NCBI GenBank assembly: GCA_016785955.1
Contig: JAEUWH010000082.1
Location: 62,001-126,000 of the forward strand
Source: Pseudobdellovibrionaceae bacterium
Lineage (GTDB): Bacteria > Bdellovibrionota > Bdellovibrionia > Bdellovibrionales > Bdellovibrionaceae
Reading direction: 5' to 3'
Length of the DNA stretch: 64,000 nucleotides
Under the pieces are notes generated by a model. The model was not told the origin of the DNA. It ran no database searches and was given only the letters and a program-made list of their open reading frames with translations. The position numbers were made by a program, and so were the translations under genes. This document shows, in pieces, positions 27,873 to 36,382 of this stretch; position 1 is the stretch's first letter; the number at the start of each line of letters is the position of its first letter.

Positions 27873-28361
27873 CTATTGGTGCTTGATGCGTACTTCTTCT
27901 TCGCGCTCTTCCATGCATGCAATGCAAAGAGGGGCCAAAGGACGAGCCTGTAGGCGTTTCGGATGAATGTGCTCCCCACAGCCCTCACATTCTCCGTAGG
28001 TGCCATGAGCGATTTTATTTAATGATTTATCAATTTCCAAAAGTGCCTTCATTGAACGTTCATGCAAATGTATAGATAAATTATTGCTTAGGTCATTAGA
28101 AGCAACTTCAGCCTCATCGGATAACTGAACAGATTCTTGTTGCGAACGTTTGAACTCATCGGTTCGGTTTAAAATTTGACTTTTTTGAAATAAAAGGGAC
28201 TCCTTGATCGAAGGAAGTAAATCTTTTAAAGAAACCTCATCAAGCTGAACCGTACGCTCTGTCGCTGACGAATTCACATCAGCAACATTTTTAATACTGA
28301 CTTTTTCAGACTTCATGGTTTTGGTCTTTCCCTTTTTTTCAGCGATAACTACACTTTTCAC
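27873..28361 (-). CDS. DksA/TraR-family zinc-finger protein
   Basis: 162 residues from the GTG at 28361, chosen because AAAGGGG sits 6 bp before it; the frame is open to 28439 but that start has no SD and adds an odd hydrophobic peptide. A Lys-rich N-terminus is followed by a helical, likely coiled-coil region (~30-115) and an intact C4 finger: CEGC, 17 residues, CIAC. Members bind the RNA polymerase secondary channel and tune rRNA and amino-acid promoters, often with ppGpp. A second, finger-less paralogue lies just upstream. Confidence 0.82.
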   Translation of the reverse strand: MKSVVIAEKKGKTKTMKSEKVSIKNVADVNSSATERTVQLDEVSLKDLLPSIKESLLFQKSQILNRTDEFKRSQQESVQLSDEAEVASNDLSNNLSIHLHERSMKALLEIDKSLNKIAHGTYGECEGCGEHIHPKRLQARPLAPLCIACMEEREEEVRIKHQ

Positions 28362-28467
28362 TTTCTTCCCCTTTGTAAAAAAAACGCTATCGGCCGTTAA
28401 AACAAGGCTGAATAATACGGAGATCAAAGATTGTGTCACTAAAAAAATGAGAATGATTATTTATTCA

Positions 28468-28520
28468 ACACGAATTTAACGCGATGAAATTAACCCAAGA
28501 CAGAGGCGTTAAGTTCGTGT
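28468..28520. repeat. 15-bp inverted repeat between the two DksA-like genes
   Basis: ACACGAATTTAACGC (28468-28482) and GCGTTAAGTTCGTGT (28506-28520) pair at 14 of 15 positions (the other can be G-U) with a 23-nt loop. In the direction of the genes it follows the upstream paralogue; no strong T tract, so attenuator, processing site or operator are all possible. Confidence 0.8.
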
Positions 28521-28538
28521 CAGATATTTTTAATTTTC

Positions 28539-28931
28539 TTATATTTGAGCAAAATGATTCTTATAACGCTCGCGAATTTCTGCACCTTCGATACTCAATC
28601 GTGTCCAAGGAATACTGAGTAGACGTTGTTCTTCAATAGGTTCAAGGGTTTCCTCGCACACACCAAAATGATTTTTTTCTATTCGCGCCAGTGCAAATTC
28701 AATTTCAGAAAGTTGAAAACGAAAACGTTCTTGATTGATAAGTAAATTATATTCTTCTAGCTGTGCCACAGATTGATCGATTTCATCGCCCACGTTTTTG
28801 TTATTTTCTTTGAAGCGCTCGGCAGACATTTTTAATCGATTCAATATATCTTGCTTTGCCAAAACTAATTTTTTTCGGCACTCGTCAATAATTTTTCTGT
28901 TTACTAGTTCCGTCGCACTTGAAAATGACAT
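28539..28931 (-). CDS. DksA/TraR-like protein with degenerate zinc finger
   Basis: 130 residues with a very good SD (AGGAGG, 4 bp from ATG). Two long helices (residues ~10-85) should form the DksA-type coiled coil. The finger region reads CEETLEPIEEQRLLSIPWTR then LSIEG: relative to C-x2-C-x17-C-x2-C, positions two to four are Thr, Ser and Gly, so one of four cysteines remains. Zinc-free DksA variants exist in other bacteria, but those I know still keep a Cys and a Thr. Likely an RNA polymerase-binding regulator. Confidence 0.78.
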   Translation of the reverse strand: MSFSSATELVNRKIIDECRKKLVLAKQDILNRLKMSAERFKENNKNVGDEIDQSVAQLEEYNLLINQERFRFQLSEIEFALARIEKNHFGVCEETLEPIEEQRLLSIPWTRLSIEGAEIRERYKNHFAQI

Positions 28932-29099
28932 AAGCCCTCCTGGCTCTAAAGGTTAGTTTTTGAGCCTGTATCAGGCCCTTCGGAGAGTTAGATACGCGTA
29001 CCCATGATTTGGGTTAAAACTTGGTAAAAAAAAATAAATATTTTTCAGAGCCGTAATCAGATACAGAACAGGCCCGAGCGGGGGAGTGGTATTGGCCAG

Positions 29100-30806
29100 C
29101 TATTTGACCTTTACCGTTTCGCCTTTTTGCACTGTTAAAGTCATCAGAGGACGAAATAAATCTTTGCCAGAAGTCGTAGACAGCGGTCCAAAACTGCCAT
29201 CAAATTTTCTTAATTTCAATAACTGCCGACCCATTTCTTCCCGAGAACTTACGCCTTGTAAAACCAATTGGCGTAAAATTAAACCCGAATCATAGGCAGA
29301 AACTTCGAATTGTGCCGGGTATTCATTAAAGTAGCTCATGTATTCTCGAACAAAATCAGATACGGATTGATTTGGCCCTTCAGAAATAAAATTATCTGCA
29401 AAATAAATGGGAAAATTCAGCTGCGCCAAACGCTTTGCAGATCCTGGAGTATTTAAGATATTTGTAGATAAAATTTTAGTATCTTTCACACGAGAATAGT
29501 TCAAAAATGCGTTGATCTGAGAAATCACTCGCGCTTGGTCAGGAATAAAAATCGCATCGAAATTTTGAATGGGTGTTAGTAAATCATCCGTATTGACGTT
29601 CTCACGGGCATTTTTGCCTTTAAGAGTCTGTTTAAACGCACGCAGTTTTTGATAGTACTCGTCTTTACGGGCCTCAATAAAATAAGTACCCACCAAGCGT
29701 TGCACTACGGGACGAAAGTCTGTTTCCTTTGGATCATATGTCTGTGCTGCAACGATTTGTCCACCTTGAGTAAGCACTTCGTCCCAAAAAATATTAGCAT
29801 ATTCAACTCCGTAAGGATCATTCGGGTATAAAATAGCAAACTCGGACATATCCATTTCTGTCATTGCTGTGCGGACAAGATGACGCACTTGCATTTCGGC
29901 CGTCAAAGAATTACGAATGGCCGTAGGATGAATATCGTTCAGGCCTTGCTTTTGCGAAAGGTAAATAAACGGAATGTTGTATTCTGAAGCAATCGCAAGC
30001 TCTGTTCCAACTGTCTTGCTTAAAACTCCACCGACAATTGCGATCACGTTGTCTTCTTTCACCAGTTTTTCTACTCCAAGACGCGCTAAATCCGAGCGTC
30101 CCTCACTGTCTACAATGGCTAAGCGAAATTTAGAGAAACCCTGGTGAGTTCCTAGACCTAATTGTAGACCGCGTAAAACTTTTTGCCCCACAGCTGAACT
30201 TTTTCCTGTTAATGGCAAAACTACGCCGATGGTTTGAGATGAAACACGAACAGTGGCTTCCATATCAGAAAGTACTTTTTGTGAAGAAACGGCTATATCA
30301 CTTTCTGGAAGAAGTTCGACGACTGAACGATAGTAACGCTTACTTTCTTCAATATTATTACTAGCTAATTCCATTTCGGCTAATTTAAACAAGGCATAGC
30401 CCCGCAAATAACCATAGTCAGATGTTCGCGCAATTGTGTGTAAGTTGTCTTTGGATAATCGTGAGTAAATAAAATCAATAGATTTTGATTTATAAAAGTC
30501 GGCCTTTTTTGAATCCGTGTGGGATGTGGAAAGTGTTGCCGAAATGTTAAAAGCCTCCCAATAAGATCCAGCCCTTTCCATTTGAGAGAATTTATTCTCT
30601 TCAAGCAGAACGGCATTTGCCGCAGTGGGATCTGTTGGGGCCGCAGGCGTCTGGCCAGGCAAAGCCGTCGGAGGATTTTTAGGAATTGCTTTTTTAGGGG
30701 TAGTGACTGGTTTATCAGCCAGTTCGGGACGTTGAGTTTTAATATTATTAGAAGTGCATCCCAAACCAAAAACAAAAATTAAATAAAAAAAAGCCGTTTT
30801 TTTCAT
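29100..30806 (-). CDS. LpoA/LppC-like lipoprotein with periplasmic binding-protein fold
   Basis: 568 residues from the ATG at 30806: MKKTAFFYLIFVFGLGC is a lipoprotein signal with lipobox FGLGC (Cys17). The longer frame starts with TTG at 30842 and would spoil it. A Pro/Thr-rich linker leads to a helical TPR-like segment (~65-185), then a type-1 periplasmic-binding domain (IGVVLPLTGKSSAVGQKVLR onward, ~190-560). The order TPR plus binding-protein fold is that of LpoA, the outer-membrane activator of PBP1A; a ligand-binding role is the alternative. Confidence 0.8.
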   Translation of the reverse strand: MKKTAFFYLIFVFGLGCTSNNIKTQRPELADKPVTTPKKAIPKNPPTALPGQTPAAPTDPTAANAVLLEENKFSQMERAGSYWEAFNISATLSTSHTDSKKADFYKSKSIDFIYSRLSKDNLHTIARTSDYGYLRGYALFKLAEMELASNNIEESKRYYRSVVELLPESDIAVSSQKVLSDMEATVRVSSQTIGVVLPLTGKSSAVGQKVLRGLQLGLGTHQGFSKFRLAIVDSEGRSDLARLGVEKLVKEDNVIAIVGGVLSKTVGTELAIASEYNIPFIYLSQKQGLNDIHPTAIRNSLTAEMQVRHLVRTAMTEMDMSEFAILYPNDPYGVEYANIFWDEVLTQGGQIVAAQTYDPKETDFRPVVQRLVGTYFIEARKDEYYQKLRAFKQTLKGKNARENVNTDDLLTPIQNFDAIFIPDQARVISQINAFLNYSRVKDTKILSTNILNTPGSAKRLAQLNFPIYFADNFISEGPNQSVSDFVREYMSYFNEYPAQFEVSAYDSGLILRQLVLQGVSSREEMGRQLLKLRKFDGSFGPLSTTSGKDLFRPLMTLTVQKGETVKVK

Positions 30807-30898
30807 AGAAGATAAGTATAAACCAGCAACTCGAGAGAACAAGTAATTTCAATCCCTAAAGCACGAGGACAGGGCCTAGCACACTGTAACATTATAAT

Positions 30899-30964
30899 CG
30901 GCGAAAAGAACTTTTTGCCGTGGGGACTTTCAAAACAAAAGGTTTATGACTTTTGTTTTGAAAG
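30899..30964. terminator. Two tandem hairpins at the 3' end of the dnaJ-like gene
   Basis: CTTTCAAAACAAAAG (30927-30941) and CTTTTGTTTTGAAAG (30950-30964) form a perfect 15-bp stem whose 8-nt loop carries the stop codon. A second stem CGGCGAAAAG/CTTTTTGCCG (30899-30920) follows in the gene direction. Confidence 0.6.
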
Positions 30965-31930
30965 TTTTTGCACTTTTTCTTTATATTCCTTAATAAGCGG
31001 AGTTTCTGAAGCGGTCTGCGAAAGCTTATTAAGAAGCTCTTTTTCCACTGCGGATACTTCTTGTGGTGTATCGACAAGAATGCGGATCAACATATCACCA
31101 CTGCCAAATCCTCCCATTTTGGGCAGACCTTTATTTTTTAGCCGTAAAGCCTGGCCCGTATGGGTGCCCGGAGGAATTTTAATTAACACACGGCCAGTTA
31201 AAGTGGGCACCTCCATTGAGGTCCCTAAAATTGCATCAATGTAAGAAACGGGAAGCTCTAGGACTACGTCGCTATCTTCACGTTTAAACAAGGTGTGCTC
31301 TTGGATTTGAATGATCACGTATAAATCACCAGCCTGACCAGTGGGCGAGTTGTCACCTTCCCCCGTCAGTTTTAATTTTTGATTATCTTTCACCCCTGCC
31401 GGAACAGTCACGGCAAGTTTTGCATTTTCTTCTTTGGTGCCGTTGTTACGTACAAAGGAAATCACTTTCTCGGAACCCGTGGCAGCTTCTTCCAGGGAAA
31501 TACTTAACGTGTAACGAAGATCGGCGCCCTTCTGAGGGCGCTGACGACCCCGGCCACCGCCCGCGCGGGACGCACCAAAAACTTCGCTAAAAACATCACC
31601 AAAAATATCTTGAAAAGGATCGCCGCCCGCGCCACCGCCAGTATAGGTGCGACCGTATCCACCCCCACCACCAAATGGTCCCCCGCTATTACCAGCGAAC
31701 GGATTTCCACCTTGAGTGTGCCCAAACTTGTCATAGATATCGCGTTTTTTTGAATCGCCCAATGTCTCGTAAGCTTCCGTGATTTCTTTAAATTTGTCCT
31801 CGGCCTTTTTATCACCAGGATTTTTATCTGGATGAAACTGAATCGCTAGCTTGCGATAAGCCTTTTTGATTTCCTCATCCGTAGCACTGCGAGAAACCCC
31901 CAATAGGGTGTAATAATCTTGTTTGGCCAT
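30944..31930 (-). CDS. Type-B DnaJ (CbpA-like) co-chaperone without zinc finger
   Basis: 328 residues. J domain at 1-70 with HPD at residues 33-35, a Gly/Phe-rich stretch (~75-130), then the two C-terminal substrate-binding domains (from ~140, [20 protein letters not shown]). No CxxCxGxG repeat is present, so it is the CbpA class, not canonical DnaJ. It stimulates the DnaK ATPase and delivers clients. The ATG overlaps the grpE stop (TAATG), so translation is coupled to grpE. dnaK is not in the window. Confidence 0.9.
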   Translation of the reverse strand: MAKQDYYTLLGVSRSATDEEIKKAYRKLAIQFHPDKNPGDKKAEDKFKEITEAYETLGDSKKRDIYDKFGHTQGGNPFAGNSGGPFGGGGGYGRTYTGGGAGGDPFQDIFGDVFSEVFGASRAGGGRGRQRPQKGADLRYTLSISLEEAATGSEKVISFVRNNGTKEENAKLAVTVPAGVKDNQKLKLTGEGDNSPTGQAGDLYVIIQIQEHTLFKREDSDVVLELPVSYIDAILGTSMEVPTLTGRVLIKIPPGTHTGQALRLKNKGLPKMGGFGSGDMLIRILVDTPQEVSAVEKELLNKLSQTASETPLIKEYKEKVQKLSKQKS

Positions 31931-32487
31931 TAAGCATCCAATTTTTGAGCGACTACGACCTGTCCCGTACGAATAACTTTTTCATGAAATTTATAAGGCT
32001 TTTGAAACACGCGCGCAATATAGCCCGGTGGAACTTTATCCGTTGCCTCAGCACTTAAAGCCTCGTGAATACTGGGATCAAATGGCTGCCCCTCGGCGGG
32101 AACTTCAACGATGGCGTGCTTGCCAAGTAAGGATTTAATTTCAGAGGAAGTCATCTCGATACCTTTAACAAAAGAAGCAAAATTTTCAGCAGTTACCTTC
32201 ATTATCAAGGCCCGCTCAAAATTATCGAGGATAGGTAGCAAGTCTTTAACGAATCTCTCTGCGCCATATTTTTGCAGATCAGATCGTTCTTTAATAGACT
32301 GTCGCTTATAGTTGTCGAATTCCGCCTTTAAATAAAGTAGATCGTTTTTATATTTCTCGGCTTCCGCTTTCCATTTTTCTACTAAGGTTTCGCCAGCGCC
32401 ATTGGCCGCCTCGGCTGCGGCTCCGTTTTCTTGGGCTTCGATTTTTGATGGGTTTGAATCGTTGTCAGAAGTCAAAATATTCTCCAT
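31930..32487 (-). CDS. grpE: Nucleotide exchange factor GrpE
   Basis: 185 residues. Acidic N-terminus, then a long coiled-coil helix ([20 protein letters not shown], residues ~35-90), and the beta-rich wing domain ending in [15 protein letters not shown]. GrpE releases ADP from DnaK. It is placed 31 bp after hemW and coupled to the dnaJ-like gene. TATAAA lies 7 bp before the ATG with no clear SD, so an internal, nearly leaderless promoter is possible; cotranscription from hemW is the alternative. Confidence 0.93.
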   Translation of the reverse strand: MENILTSDNDSNPSKIEAQENGAAAEAANGAGETLVEKWKAEAEKYKNDLLYLKAEFDNYKRQSIKERSDLQKYGAERFVKDLLPILDNFERALIMKVTAENFASFVKGIEMTSSEIKSLLGKHAIVEVPAEGQPFDPSIHEALSAEATDKVPPGYIARVFQKPYKFHEKVIRTGQVVVAQKLDA

Positions 32488-32518
32488 GTCTAAATTTATA
32501 TAGATAATTAGTGAACGC

Positions 32519-33691
32519 TTACGTAAAAGTCAATTTTTCAAAGACCCAGTTGCTAATCAGCTTTCCCTGAGAGGTCAGGGTATAGCCATGATCCGTTGCT
32601 TGAACTAAACCACGTTGGCTCAATTGATTCAGCTGCGCATCGACTTTTTCTATCGACGACGTGCTAAACTTATTTTTAAGATCACTTAAAATAAGGCCTT
32701 TGGCGCGCCGAAGAGAGGTGTGACAAAAGTCTGTCAGGGACTGATTTTCTTTTAGATTTTCAAAATAAATATCTGCCAGCTCGGCCGGAGAATGAAGGGC
32801 TTTAAGTGCCTCAATTTCTTGCTGATAAATTTTTATATTGTTGGGATTCCAAAAACGTTGTCCCCATGCGGAATGGGTCGAACGCTTTAGGTACGAGTGA
32901 CTGCCAAGGCCAATGCCCCAGTATTCCTGATCACTCCAGTACAAATAATTATGTTTGGATTCAAATCCGGGACGGGCATAGTTAGAAATTTCATAGCGAT
33001 GGTATCCCGCAGAACTGAGCGCCGATTCAATGCGCTCGAACATCACCATTTGTTCATCTTCAATAGGACGATTTTTAGACAGTGGATGCCCTTCGGGGAC
33101 TGTTAAATAATAAGGACTGACATGAGGCGGTTCGATGGCCAAAGCTTGACTAAGGTCGTGGTCCAGTTCTGCGATGGTTTGGTAAGGCATACCAAAAAGC
33201 AGATCAAAGTTATAATTTAAATTATATTTTTTTAAAAGCCCAAGAGACTTTCTTGTGTCGTCCACAGAGTGCTCACGATGAACACGTTTTAGATGAGCGG
33301 AATTGAATGTCTGCGCCCCCACACTGAATCGATTGAAACCTAATTTTAAATATTCATTCAACTTATTTTCGTCGACGGTTCCAGGATTAATTTCCATCGT
33401 CAGCTCGGCGTCTGGACTCACCAGATAGCCAGCACTTGCTAAGGCATTGATTATTTGTACAATATTCTTAATGGCAAAAAGGCTAGGTGTGCCGCCGCCG
33501 AAATAAAGAGTGTCGATGAATTGAGACTCTTTGCCCTGCAGGAAAAATTGTTTTTTTAGATTAATCTCTTTAATAAGCAATTGTGTGTAGTCGGTCGGAG
33601 GTAAAATCTTGGTTTGCTCGTATGTGGCGAAATCACAATATGTGCAGCGCTGAATACAATAAGGAATATGCACGTAAACACCAAACGACAT
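32519..33691 (-). CDS. hemW: Radical-SAM haem chaperone HemW (coproporphyrinogen-oxidase-like)
   Basis: 390 residues. VHIPYCIQRCTYCDF contains the CxxxCxxC iron-sulfur motif (Cys12, 16, 19) and TLYFGGGTPSL the SAM-binding Gly motif; the C-terminal HemN-type domain follows (~residue 270 onward). Family members without the extra N-terminal part and extra Cys of HemN are HemW, which inserts haem, rather than true coproporphyrinogen dehydrogenases. No SD before ATG (ACTCCT instead). The start is 16 bp from the divergent M16 peptidase gene. Confidence 0.88.
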   Translation of the reverse strand: MSFGVYVHIPYCIQRCTYCDFATYEQTKILPPTDYTQLLIKEINLKKQFFLQGKESQFIDTLYFGGGTPSLFAIKNIVQIINALASAGYLVSPDAELTMEINPGTVDENKLNEYLKLGFNRFSVGAQTFNSAHLKRVHREHSVDDTRKSLGLLKKYNLNYNFDLLFGMPYQTIAELDHDLSQALAIEPPHVSPYYLTVPEGHPLSKNRPIEDEQMVMFERIESALSSAGYHRYEISNYARPGFESKHNYLYWSDQEYWGIGLGSHSYLKRSTHSAWGQRFWNPNNIKIYQQEIEALKALHSPAELADIYFENLKENQSLTDFCHTSLRRAKGLILSDLKNKFSTSSIEKVDAQLNQLSQRGLVQATDHGYTLTSQGKLISNWVFEKLTFT

Positions 33692-33697
33692 AGGAGT

Positions 33698-33725
33698 GTA
33701 TTAGAGTATGTCTAAAAAATTTCAA
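33698..33725 (-). promoter_or_regulatory. Candidate promoter of hemW, overlapping the M16 gene start
   Basis: On the minus strand TTGAAA (33725-33720), 16 bp, TAATAC (33703-33698), then only six bases to the hemW ATG. If used, transcription starts at or next to the ATG (leaderless). The -10 match is moderate. Confidence 0.35.
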
Positions 33726-36311
33726 CTAAAAAATGGTTTAAAAGTCCTTCTGATCGAAAGTCATAAATCACCTGTTGTCTCGGTGCAAATGTGGGTCAAG
33801 ACCGGCAGTGCCGATGAGGTGAAAAAGGAAGAAGGCCTATCGCATTTTATCGAACATCTGGTCTTTAAGGGTACTGAAAAATTCAAAGTTGGCGAAATTG
33901 CTTCGATCGTCGAAGGCTCTGGCGGCGAACTAAACGCCTACACTTCGTTCGACCAAACGGTATTCTATGTAACGATTTCAAAAAAATTTGCATCGGTGGG
34001 ACTGGATGTCGTCAGTCAAATGATGGGCTTTCCCACGTTTGATTCGAACGAAATCGATAACGAGCGAGAAGTCGTCATTGAAGAAATTAAGCGTGGCGAG
34101 GATTCTCCTCAGCGCCAAATTGGCCAGCTGCTGTTTTCCACGGCGTACAAAAAGCACGCGTACAAAGTTCCGGTGATTGGGTATGCAGACAATATCCGTA
34201 AAGTTTCAACGCAAAAAATTAAGCAATACTTTCAAAGCCGATATGTGCCTCGCAATATGTTTTTGGTCGTTTCGGGAGATTTTAAATCCACGGAAATGAA
34301 AAAAGAAGTGGAAACATATTTTGGAAAATTTAAAGACTTCAAGGTAAAGAAAGTAAAACGCATCAAAGAACCAATTCAGAAAAAAATCGCAATTGCGATT
34401 AAAAAATCTGATTTTCAAGAAACGCTGACGTATGTCGCCTTTAAGGCGCCGAACATTAAACACAAAGATATTCCTGGCCTTGATGTCCTAAGCTTGATTT
34501 TGGGTCAGGGCGATAGTTCGCGATTAGTTCATAAGTTGCGTATCGAAGAGGCCATCGTTAACGGAACAGGGGCTTTTACATTCACCCCGCAAGACGACGG
34601 ATTGGTGGCGTTTTCAGGATCGTTACAGCCGGCAAATCTAGAAAAGTACATGACGATACTGACAGACGAAATTGCGGAAATTTATCACAACCCGCCCACG
34701 TATGACGAAATTCAAAAAGCGGTTACGAACATTGCCAGCGAACAAGTCTATTCTGTGGAAACGGTGGATGGCTTGGCCCGCAAAGCGGGATCCCAAGAGT
34801 TTTTCATGGGGGATGCAGAATACTACAAGAAATATCTAGCGGCCATTTATGGCGTTAAACCCGCAGACATCACCAAGCTGGCAAAAAAGTATTTTGATCC
34901 AAGCAAAATGACAATTTCCATTCTTTCAAAACGCGACGAAAAAGAAGTGAAAACAATTGTAAACCAATTTGTGAAAAATCTAAAAGCCGCCTTGAAAGAT
35001 AAAAAACGCATTCATGCGAAACCAAAAGAAAAAGCAAAAAAAATCCAAACGCTGAAGTTTAAACATGACCTGGGGGCGAAATCGCCAGAAACAGAAAAAA
35101 TTTCACTTAACAAAGGTGTAACATTATATTTGCGCGAACAAAAGGAAACGCCCACATGCAGTATCAAGATGGCTTTCCTGGGGGGGACGCGCATCGAAAA
35201 TGAGAAACTAGAGGGATTATCAGAGCTGTATTCGCGCGTGTGGCCTGCGGGCTCAAAAAATTACACAGAAAATCAAATCAATCTGAAACTAGATACCATT
35301 GCCGCCTCGATGAGTTGTTTTTCAGGACGAAACACGGTCGGTATCTCGGTTGAGTTTTTATCGACGTTTCAAAAAGAAATGCTGACAATGTTGACGGATA
35401 CAATTCAATCGCCAATTTTTGATGCGAAAATTATCGAGCGTGAGAAAATGATTCAAAAAAATCAAATTCAATCACAAAGCGATAATCCGTCCCAGGTGTG
35501 TATTAAAGAATTTATGAAAATGATGTTTCCACATCATCCTTATTCTCGAGAAGTATTGGGAACGAAAGAGTCTTTGGACCTTATCACCCGCCAGGCCATG
35601 CTGGATTATCATGCGAGAATTTTTAATCATAAAAATGTCGCCATTTGTGCCGTGGGCGATTTCAACCGAGACGGTTTGGTCGAAAATTTAAATAGTTTAA
35701 TTGAGCATATGCCCGATGGGAAAAAACAAGAAGGTACGACGAAATTGGACAAAGTCGTCACTGATCAATTCTCGTTCAAAGAACTTAAAAAAGAACAGTC
35801 GCATATTATCGTGGGATACCGTGGGCTCAGCTTTAAGGACGAAGAGCGCTATACGTTGGATGTCATTCAATCGATTTTAGCGGGGCAAGGAGGCCGGTTA
35901 TTTTTCGAGCTGCGAGACAAAAACTCGCTGGCTTATTCTGTGTCACCTTTGAAAATGGCAGGGGTTGAAACAGGTTACTTTGGAGCCTATATTGGTTGTT
36001 CGCCAGAGAAGTCTAAAAAAGCAATTCAGATGATCAAAGATGAATTTGCCAAGTTGTGTAATACTAAAGTGGGTGCAGACGAGTTGATCCGATCTCAGAG
36101 ATATTTAGCAGGTCGTAACGACATTGATTTACAACGCAAAGGCAGCATTTGTAATAGCATTTTATTTGATGTCGTGTACGGGCTAGATGCAGATGAGACT
36201 TTCAAATCGTCCAGTCGCTATTTTGAAGTGACGGCCGAAGATGTTCAGGCTTTGAGTCAGAAAATATTTTTGCAGAACTCGGTTATTTCCGTGGTTGGTC
36301 CCAGTTACTAA
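33708..36311 (+). CDS. Two-domain M16 zinc peptidase (pitrilysin-like)
   Basis: 867 residues, a fusion of an active and an inactive M16 half. The first half carries the inverted zinc motif HFIEH (His46, Glu49, His50) and the third ligand in NEREVVIEEIKRGED (~125). The second half (from ~residue 455, KISLNKGVTLYLRE) has no HxxEH and would form the other half of the clamshell chamber, ending with SLAYSV-type R/Y motif near 745. No signal peptide is evident, so a cytoplasmic peptide-degrading role fits best. AGGAG lies 11 bp before the ATG, a loose spacing. Confidence 0.9.
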   Translation: MSKKFQLKNGLKVLLIESHKSPVVSVQMWVKTGSADEVKKEEGLSHFIEHLVFKGTEKFKVGEIASIVEGSGGELNAYTSFDQTVFYVTISKKFASVGLDVVSQMMGFPTFDSNEIDNEREVVIEEIKRGEDSPQRQIGQLLFSTAYKKHAYKVPVIGYADNIRKVSTQKIKQYFQSRYVPRNMFLVVSGDFKSTEMKKEVETYFGKFKDFKVKKVKRIKEPIQKKIAIAIKKSDFQETLTYVAFKAPNIKHKDIPGLDVLSLILGQGDSSRLVHKLRIEEAIVNGTGAFTFTPQDDGLVAFSGSLQPANLEKYMTILTDEIAEIYHNPPTYDEIQKAVTNIASEQVYSVETVDGLARKAGSQEFFMGDAEYYKKYLAAIYGVKPADITKLAKKYFDPSKMTISILSKRDEKEVKTIVNQFVKNLKAALKDKKRIHAKPKEKAKKIQTLKFKHDLGAKSPETEKISLNKGVTLYLREQKETPTCSIKMAFLGGTRIENEKLEGLSELYSRVWPAGSKNYTENQINLKLDTIAASMSCFSGRNTVGISVEFLSTFQKEMLTMLTDTIQSPIFDAKIIEREKMIQKNQIQSQSDNPSQVCIKEFMKMMFPHHPYSREVLGTKESLDLITRQAMLDYHARIFNHKNVAICAVGDFNRDGLVENLNSLIEHMPDGKKQEGTTKLDKVVTDQFSFKELKKEQSHIIVGYRGLSFKDEERYTLDVIQSILAGQGGRLFFELRDKNSLAYSVSPLKMAGVETGYFGAYIGCSPEKSKKAIQMIKDEFAKLCNTKVGADELIRSQRYLAGRNDIDLQRKGSICNSILFDVVYGLDADETFKSSSRYFEVTAEDVQALSQKIFLQNSVISVVGPSY

Positions 36312-36338
36312 AATCTAACCGGCAACACGAATCAAAAA

Positions 36339-36377
36339 TTTGTTCACAAGATCTACACCGTGGATCTTGTGAACAAA
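36339..36377. terminator. 18-bp hairpin between convergent genes
   Basis: TTTGTTCACAAGATCTAC (36339-36356) pairs with GTGGATCTTGTGAACAAA (36360-36377) with one G-U and a 3-nt loop. On the minus strand TTTTT follows, giving a strong terminator for the DUF2914 gene; it probably also stops the M16 transcript. Confidence 0.8.
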
Positions 36378-36382
36378 AGATA

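Noticed and set aside
28362-28439. Hydrophobic N-terminal extension of the DksA-like protein as a signal peptide
   Set aside because: The upstream GTG has no SD, while a GTG at 28361 has an excellent one; DksA proteins act in the cytoplasm.
33708-36311. M16 protein as an outer-membrane or secreted protease
   Set aside because: No signal peptide or lipobox at its N-terminus; the first residues already form the peptidase domain.
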